This document shows positions 44,901-54,500 of a stretch of 64,000 nucleotides of DNA, in pieces. The DNA is from Panax quinquefolius (Eukaryota > Streptophyta > Magnoliopsida > Apiales > Araliaceae): assembly GCA_020205615.1 (NCBI GenBank), contig CM035163.1, positions 41,054,189-41,118,188 on the forward strand. Reading direction: 5' to 3'. The notes beneath the pieces were generated by a model. The model was not told the DNA's origin and ran no database searches. It was given only the letters and a program-made list of their open reading frames with translations. The translations under genes and the position numbers were made by a program. Within the stretch, counting starts at the first letter, position 1. Each line of letters starts with the position of its first letter.

Positions 44901-47900
44901 ACATGAATGCATACAAGCACATAAAGCTCTGTACAGCCGAATGAATGTCGAGTGCTAAAACCAAGTCACCCAAATCTATTGTATGGTTTGTCATGTCGAA
45001 TACAATTCCAAGTTGTCGATGATGATGACAATGAGGAGGTTGGTGGAAATCATGAAATCCTATCTTGTTTACAAACCCCACTATTTTTGAGACCATGGTC
45101 AGGTCTCCCACCCAAAGATGATAAACCAAGATAGCTTGGTATTTTAATTCTTTTGGAGATACCAAAGATAATTTGTGCAGTAACTTGCTTGATGTCAATG
45201 GATTGTGACATAGTTCCGAAGCAATTAAATATCTGGCTTGCCGATATTAACTCTAAATCCAATGTAATGGGTTTTGCACTCTCCAGTATCGCCGACTGGC
45301 TAAGTTGAAGACTCGAGACCGAGCATCATGCGCAGTTACTTGTCGTCACTTTTATTAAAAAGCAATTACATGGGCATGATCCTAGGCATGAGCACCCAAG
45401 GTAACAGTAGGCATTAATAAGTATAGAAGACACGAGTTTTATAATATTAATCATGTTGCTCCAAACATAAGCCCCTAACTCAAGAAGTACGTTCTATATG
45501 AATTTGTATACATAATATAGATACGTGTAAAGTAATATCAATAATGATGATACTACAACTTTAATTATCATAAACGGATTAATAACAGAAGGCTCATGCA
45601 CATGTTGCACATATATTTTTTTGATTTAATAAAAGAAAGTAACTTAGCTTTATGTGTAGGCCTTCTTGCCGTAGTCAATCATCACCAAAAAGATGAGCTT
45701 ATCGGAGCAGCGTGAAGACGCCCAATTTTTTTGAAAGATTTTGATTTTTTTTTTTGGTGTAAAAAATAACAATCAAACTTTTGTTAAATCGAAAAAATTA
45801 AATTAGGTGATTTTAATTCGAAACTAGAACAAGACCCCTTTCTAACGCCAATGTTAACGTCAAAATCTGTCAGCTCGCCAAATTATCAAACAACGAACTT
45901 AAAACCTACACAGTGAACAAACAATCACACCAAAAAGCTTGTCGGTCGGGGCCTCCGGTGTGAGAATAAGTACATGCCAAAAAATGTCAACAATGGAGGT
46001 ATGTAATTGTTCTAATGAAATAAAGTAATAAGTGTTTACGTTGAACTTGAATTATGATTGTATTTATAGTTTGATCACACCTCCACAATGTACCACCCCC
46101 ATCCTCGAATTGGAATAAGAGTCCTATGTAAAGATTCCTTATAACTGTAAGTCCCATAATTGAATTGGATTTGACTTCCTCATAATTGAATAGGAAGTCA
46201 AATCGGACAAGAGAATCATAAGTCAGCTCGGAGGGTAACCCTTCAAGAATATCCAACTCCTTACTAACAATGTAAATATTCAACCACATGACGTGGGTCC
46301 CCCCGAACCCCTCGGACCCATCAAATCACACTCCAACAATCTGCATAGTTGTTAACCAGTCACCACTATGATTGCTACACCTGTTTGATTGCCTTGCCTT
46401 ATCATGACATGAGCACCACTGCCACCACAATTCTCAACTAGTCACTATTAAATCTATTATTATGACAATTCACCCCCATAAAACTACTATCATGACCCAC
46501 ATCAGGCTATTGCCAAATCACCTGACACAGCGATGTGGATCATCCTAATGTTTTTGATGTGCCACGCAAGAGGATTTGTGTCAGGCCAGGCCCCATTGAT
46601 AGTCTAGGCTTTCTTTATGTTAAGGCTTTAATTATGGTCCAAGCCATCATTTTTTAAATTTGGAGACCTCTTACTAACACATCTTCTTGCCATAAGCATC
46701 AACTCCACCAGACTTCATCCATTTAATACTAAAATGTGTTTGCTAGATCAGTACTGGAGCTCGTCTAGTGTTCCACTGTATATAAATAAAACTGTCATTA
46801 TTTATAAATATATTTATTTATTTTATATATATAAAAAGGAAACTGTCGTTTAACTTTCCTTTTATCTTTTTGTTATTTCCTCTCTGAGTAATTTCAGAAA
46901 GCACTAGGTGGTTTAAATATTTTACATCTGTTAATGACAAGTGGTATTGGTTTATTTGACATAATTAAACTCCCACACCTTTGCGTTTTCTGTTTATTAG
47001 GCTTTGATGTTTTTGTCTGAGTTCATCTTGATTTTGTTTTCTTTTTTACCTTTTAGTTTCAATTGTATTGCTACATTATTGATAACTATTTGTTTCCATT
47101 CAGATTTCAGGATTGGAGATCAGAGAAAAGCTCTGAGGGACAAGTTTCCACAAATGAAAGATTTTATTCAGGGAAATTCAGATCAACAATAAACTCAGTT
47201 TCAGATAAGTTCCAAAGAGGCCTTGAGCGTGGTTCTGAAGGGATCAGAAACTTCCGAAGATCATTGAGATCTCATTCCTTTAATAGCATTCTCGCCAAAG
47301 GCTTGGGGTCGAGCAAGAAAATTCTTGATCCACAAGGATCCTTCCTCCAAAAGTGGAACAAGATATTTGTATTGTCGTGCATGATTGCAGTCTCTCTGGA
47401 TCCTTTGTTCTTTTACATCCCAGTGATTGATGATGAGAAGAAGTGTCTAGTGCTGGATAAGAAATTGGAGACTACTGCTAGTGTTTTGCGCTCCTTCACT
47501 GATATCTTTTACATAATTCATATTATTTTTCAGTTTCGTACTGGTTTTATTGCTCCCTCTTCGCGAGTATTTGGAAGAGGAGTTTTAGTTGAAGATGCTT
47601 GGGCAATAGCAAAGAGATACTTGTCCTCATACTTCTTGATTGACATTCTTGCAGTTCTTCCTCTGCCACAGGTAAAAGAAGACTTTGATACGGTCAGTAT
47701 GGTTTTTTTCCCCATTGTTCTGTATATAATGATTGCTAGGAACTGTGTTTTTCCGGTATTTGGAAAACTGTCGTAGTATGGCGGTTAGAATATGCTTGCT
47801 TTGGTCCTAACGAGTTGACACATGTACTCGTACTTCGGTTCCTAAATTTTTATTATGAAGTATTCTCAGAGGGATATTCTTTTAATGTTTTCTTTGGTCT

Positions 47901-50900
47901 CCGGATCAGTACATTTTATTTTAGCTTGTTCCCCAGGAAGGTCACGGTAGAGGAGGTTGAGATCTTACATTTGTGAGGGAACATGTTTGTAAATCTGGTT
48001 GCAAATTTTGCTTTCTAATTGCAGACTAGTTTGCTCAGACCTATTTCTCTGCCGTTTTCAAAGTTAATCACAGGAGTGGACTCTGATTTTGTTGTGATCT
48101 TTCCAGGTGGTAATTTTAATCATTATTCCACAAATGCGAGGCTCGAGATCTCTAAATACAAAAAATTTGCTGAAGTTTGTTGTTCTATTTCAATATATAC
48201 CAAGATTTCTTCGAGTCTACCCTCTATACAGGGAAGTCACACGAACTTCTGGCATACTTACTGAAACTGCATGGGCTGGAGCTGCATTCAATCTCTTTCT
48301 TTACATGCTTGCTAGTCATGTAAGTATTGTAATAAGCTAATTTTAAAAGCCTTTTTTCTTTTTGTCTGAAGTTTCCTCTGATTATATATTTATATTTTAC
48401 TTTATTAAATACCAGGTTTTTGAAGGTTTAATTAACTTTCTCAATTTATATGTTTCCCCTTGATTTCATGCTTGAAAAATTTCATGGCAATTTTAATTGA
48501 ATAGTTGATGAATTTTATTGTTCTTCTATGACTGATATTCTTTCAGGTCTCTCTAATGGTCTATCTCTTGAGTGTTTTGCTGCTCTTTCAGGTCCTTGGA
48601 GCCTTTTGGTACTTATTTTCAATAGAACGTGAAACAACATGCTGGCGGAATGCATGTCAGAATCAGACCGATGAATGCATTCATTCTTCGTTTTATTGTG
48701 ATGATAAAGTGGAATATAAAACCATTTTAAATGATTCATGCCCTATAAAGATACCAAATGCAACACTCTTTGATTTTGGAATATTCCATGATGCCCTTGA
48801 TTCTGGTGTTGTGGAATCTATGGATTTTCCGCAGAAGTTGTTTTATTGTTTTTGGTGGGGCTTGCAGAACTTGAGGTATGAGCATGATAAACTCAAATGA
48901 ATTCAATTTTTTAAATTTATAATTAGTAAGCATATACATGTTGTTAATGCACTGGTTGGCCTACTCCAAAAGTAGTAATCCATTGTGTGTCGCGTGACAC
49001 TTGTGGTTTGTTGAAAGCAGTTATTTATTTTCTATCTTTATTATTATATAAGTGAATTGTATTTCATGTATTCTAACTTCTTATAATTATTCCTAAGGTA
49101 ATTTATTGGGGGACAAACCCTTCATCTTTCTATAATTTTTTATTTAAGAAATTAAATTAGCAATATTTTATGTAATGCACAAACATAGTGGGGCACCCAT
49201 CTATTTGAATTAATATAAGCAGGCTAAGCATTTTAGATGACTTCAAATGGATTGGAGATGGAGATCAACCAATCTTGGATGATCCTCCTTAGATTCTTTA
49301 AATAAGTTAGCTAATTATTAACCCTAATTAGATTTCTTAATCACGATAATCCAAGTCCATTATAATCTTTTCTTTTTTGATTACCTTCCTCGCGTACGTA
49401 TAAGACTGAATCCATTCGATTTCAAAAAAAGATTACTAATCCTCAACTTTTTGAATCTCTCCATTCTGTTAAGACAGGCACCATGTCCCTGGCACAGTTT
49501 GTTGATGTCCAGAAATTCTGTTTTTACATCATATTGTCATCAAATTTGTTGTATAGTTGAAAACATAATTTACTAATATATTGAGATTATAAAATTGTAC
49601 TGTAAGTTGTAGTTATGAGCCTTTGAAGATGACTCAAAAGTATACGGGATCAAAATATCAAATTGTAACCAAAATTTCAAAGTCAGCACTTGTAAGAGAA
49701 TTTAGCAATGTTACTTGTCAAGAAAAAGAAAAAAGATGAAAGAAAGAAAGAGAGAATTTAGCAATGATCTGAAAGCTGGACCAGATAATCCCCCAAAATC
49801 AGATCTTTTTTAAACCACTCTGTTTTACAATCTATGAAAATTGTGCAGTTTAGTTACTCTCCTTGTGAACTATTTATGATTCTGATGAACTTAAGTTTGA
49901 TGAACAGTTTTGATGCGCAGCAAACTTCTTAGCCTTTAGTCTCTCTTCCTCTCTCGTTTTTATTTATTTATTTTCAATGTCATCTGAAATAGACAATCAT
50001 GGAGCTTGTAGTTTTGTCATGATTGTTTCATATCCTAAAGATTTAGCACTTCGCATTGTTGACATCTGAAAGTGTTATGTGATTTTTTATATTTGTTTCA
50101 TTTTGCAGTTCTCTAGGTCAAAATCTAAAAACAAGCACCTTTGTCTGGGAGATTTGTTTTGCAGTTTTTATATCCATCTCTGGCTTGGTTCTATTTTCAT
50201 TTCTCATTGGAAATATGCAGGTTTGTCTAATATTTTTGTGTTGCTTTTCTTGTTGTTTGTTTTTCTTGAGATTGATTTACAATAACCTGATGGTAGATTA
50301 TGCAGATGGCTACAAGAGATATCTAATAATATAAGCATCTATTCATTAGGCTAATTGAACTATATATATTATGTACACAATGAAAAAAAACCAGAAGTCA
50401 AACTATTATCTGCTGAGGTGAAACTGTTTCACTTTGAGATTGATTTACAATAAGGTGGATGGTAGATTGCGGATGGTTCCATGAGATTGCCATCAATATT
50501 CCCTACCTTGTTCTACATTATTGATGAGAAGTATCAATTCCATCGGTTAGTGGTGGAAACTTGTAATACGGCTCAGCAGGCATTAGGCTATGCATTGTAT
50601 CCTTGATTAATATCAAGGATTCTTTTGTGCCTGATTTATATATTTTTGGAAATAGCAAGCAAATTGAAATGAAGTATACTTTTGAAATTAAGTGTAATGG
50701 ACTGACTGTTGGATTTTTTTAGTTCTTTTCCAGTTTTGTAATTTTCTTTTCTTTCCTTTCTTTTCTTTTTCCTCGCACTTACCATGTTCCATAGGGAGCC
50801 TAAAACATCTATGACGGGATGGTGACGATGGTTTAGATTTTGACATCAAGCTGAGTGTTAGGACTTGAAGAGGCTATATTTTCTTCCTGTAGAATTGATT

Positions 50901-51498
50901 ATAATTAAGTTGACATACTTTTGGTATAACAGACATATCTGCAATCCACAACGATAAGATTGGAGGAGATGAGAGTGAAAAGGCGAGATGCAGAACAGTG
51001 GATGTCCCACCGGTTACTCCCAGAGAATCTGAGAGAACGAATCAGGCGGTATGAGCAATATAAATGGCAGGAAACGAGAGGTGTTGATGAAGAGAATCTG
51101 ATCCATAACCTTCCCAAGGACCTCAGAAGGGATATCAAACGTCATCTTTGTTTGGCTCTGCTTACCAGGGTGAGTTCCTCTTATACTATCTTTAGTATAT
51201 GAAGGGTTTTTATCTATTAATGATCATGTTTGAAAGGTTTTTATTGATAATTATTGTACTCCAAGTAGCCTAATTTGTGTACACTAGGGGACACATCCGT
51301 ACCAACTGTTTGGATCGGAAAACATGGTGCTAACTTGGGTACGATTTCCAATTTGACTAAGTCAAGAGTCGTAGGTTATATAGTTGAAGAACGGATTCTC
51401 TCTCTGTGTATTATAAAAGCTAAAATTTACAGTCTTGAATGGGGACCTGTTATATAGCACAAGTGAGTTACCTCTTTCATGTTGTAATAAGTGGCACT

Positions 51499-51568
<70 letters not shown>

Positions 51569-54500
51569 TACTTTCCCTCCCATCTTTCAGATAGTTATGC
51601 AAGTTAAAAAGAATTAGAATGAAAAATTCTGGTATCGTGATGAAAGTGTTACAAGAATGTGTAGTGTTGCTACCCTTAGGGTTCGTTGTCTTATTTTATA
51701 TCAGGACAAGCATGGGGAAAACTTCTACATGTTTTACACGAAATTGAATCTGTTCAGTGAGTTTTTAAGGGTTTTGGCCTTTTAGGGGTTGATTACTGCG
51801 ACTTGTTGCTAACAAGTGATGGAGGATGTTGTTGTATGGTTTATGAAAGGGGTAGGGAGAGGATTAGGGTTTGAGGCTTCAATAAGGATGGAAATTGTGA
51901 TGTTCACTGTTCTGATTGCTTTGAATAGTGCCCTAGAGCAGTATTTTTAGTTAGTTTCTTTGGGCTAGGTGTCTAGGGTATAAATGACATTTTGGGCATT
52001 GTAAATTATGGCTTTTACAGTTGGTGTGATTTCAGGGTTCGAACTCAAGAAAACAAATGTAGAAGAAGAGAAGGAGAGGAAATAACTAGGCTTCACCTCT
52101 ACTGTCCCTAATATTTGTAGGCATCACACTTAAGAGTTTCCATAAGAATCACAATGAAGGGTTAGAATTGCTAGAAATTTCTCACTTTATCACCAATTTA
52201 CAAGACCACCACTCCTAAATCTAACAGGATTCAAATGACTTTACTAATTGAGTCTTAATATGGAAGCTCTACAAAACTCATTAAAGACCTAATAACAAAA
52301 CTAACAAAATAAGACCTGTGGGACTCTTTATTCATGCGTTTGGGATGTTACTTATAAATTATATCAGAATGGAATGAAATAAAATGTAATGACCAAAATA
52401 TCCTTAACTAAGTAATATATATAATAATGCAAAGTAAGTATAATACATATTAATATTATAATAGTATAGTAATATATAATTTAATAATATTATATAATCA
52501 ATATATAATATTATTATAAATTCAATATATAATATTATTATATTATATATTACTATAACGTAATACAATAAAAAATAAATATAATATTTACTAATACATT
52601 TAATATTATATATTATATTAGATATTCTATATATTTATAAATATAATAATAATATAATACTTCATCCGTTCTATATTATTTGATCATTAATGACTTTTTA
52701 AAGTCAACTTAATTGCTTTTTAAACTCAAAATTGACATAAATTCTTATAATTTTAATCAATACAATGATGAATATCGTAAAACTATCTAAAAAGTATTAC
52801 TCATTGCAAGTGTTGCATAATTTTTGATGAGTCGTATCAATTTTGAGTTTGAAAATATTTCAAATTGACTTTCAAAAGTCAATAATGGTCATATAATTTG
52901 GACTAGAGGGAGTATAAAACAAATATTATATATTAAATGTGACGCCCCCAAAATAGGTATACAACACCCATTCTGAGTCGCCAAATACATGATACAGAAA
53001 GCAAACTACAACTTTATTATTATAATTGTCGTGCAAAATACGACAACACATACTGTGAGTTTAAATACAAATATTGTCTTCTAGATAATATCCACACTCA
53101 AATAAGTCCTCATTACAATTATTCATACACTATTTTACAGAAATAGTGAGGACTGCTAAAACATCTTTCTAGAACCATCACTCTATACCCCGACTTGATC
53201 CTGCTATGTTCTCACCTCCTGAGAAGAAAAATGGAACAAAAGGAAAAAGGGTGAGCTCAATTAGCCTAGTAAAGAATATTATGACTAAGATAATATACAA
53301 CAAATTATCATTAGTCTTCAACAGGGAAAAATCTGATAGAATATAATAGACAACAAGTTTTAGATCAATATTCTGCAGCGGAAACAACAATCCATTAGAA
53401 GTCACGTAGAGAATGAGTTCTACTATCTTCTAAGATTTAAAAGTCCATCATCAATATTTTATCCCTGTAACAACAATCAATATACATCTTTAATTAAATA
53501 TTCATTTTTGCACCACAGCCAAAGATATTCATTTGTATCACCCGGTTGGTCATGTATCATCTCAACACTGCTCATCTTTTGCACTACGGGCCAAAGATAT
53601 TCATTAGTTAATCATTCATCTTTGCACTACAGGCCAAAGATATTCAGTAATATCATCATTTAGGACCGAGGATGATGAAAAATATTTTAAAGAAAACGAA
53701 TCCAATGAGACAGAAGGACAAATATTAGGGATTCGTATTACAGTTTATCCAAGATCAATAACACTCCATAATAACCAATTTTTGAAGCAGAATTCAAAAA
53801 TAAAGATCAAAACATGGATACAATCAAAGATAGTAACCATAATAGACATCTTGGACAAAAAGGAAAAATTTCATTTTTCGATGAATAGTGCCGCATTCGT
53901 GAATAGTGCCGTATATATGAATAGTAACCCCGACACAAAAAGTTCTAAATTTGATTAAAAGTTCAAATCAATATTTCGGCATAATGATATTGAAGAAAAT
54001 AATATCATTTAAGAAGAAAATAACATCCCTTACCTCAAAATAACGGTACTTCTGATCGGAATATCGGATATAAAGTCGAATGAAGCTTCAGATTAACAAA
54101 GAACTCTCAAAGTATATAAATACTCACAAAAATAAGCTCGATAATCTAGAGAGAAAGAAAACTTGTTTCTAGTGTGATTTTCAATTCTAACCTAAGCGTC
54201 TATTTATAGGAAAATGTTAGAAACATTATAGAGACTAAAATAATAAAATATTATTTTCTTTTTCTTTTCCACGCCTAACCTTCACCAACCAAGCCACCAA
54301 AGAACCATCTAGGAAGAAAATTGACTGAACCCACATGTTTATAACATAAGTGGGTCCCACTCATAATTTAATAAAAATTATTTTATTTTCTGAAACTTCA
54401 ATAATTCATAGAAAATATCCCGTTTATTAGAAAAATACGAATTTTATGTCCATTCTGCATGTCCATTCTGCCTGAAATCGAATTCTCTATAACTTTGTAG

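Larger units (their letters stand above)
43317..46338 (-). mobile_element. Non-autonomous LTR retrotransposon in CNGC intron 1
   Basis: LTRs at 43317-43799 (about 483 bp) and 45852-46338 (487 bp), with a perfect target duplication ATCTG (43312-43316, 46339-46343). The end of the left LTR begins TATTAACG where the right one has TGTTAACG. In - orientation the purine tract AAGAGAGTGGGGGGC lies beside the left (3') LTR and TTGGCGTTAGAAAGGGG beside the right (5') LTR as a primer-type site. The 2.05 kb centre has no intact gag or pol, only a broken Glu/Arg-rich frame at 44057-44400 that may be a gag N-terminus. Confidence 0.85.

Noticed and set aside
45987..46289. 100-codon - strand frame
   Set aside because: Inside the LTR of the intron-1 element; the paired LTR at 43317 does not keep it open.
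48515..48939. - strand frames opposite the CNGC pore exon
   Set aside because: Shadows of the coding exon; no separate coding signal.
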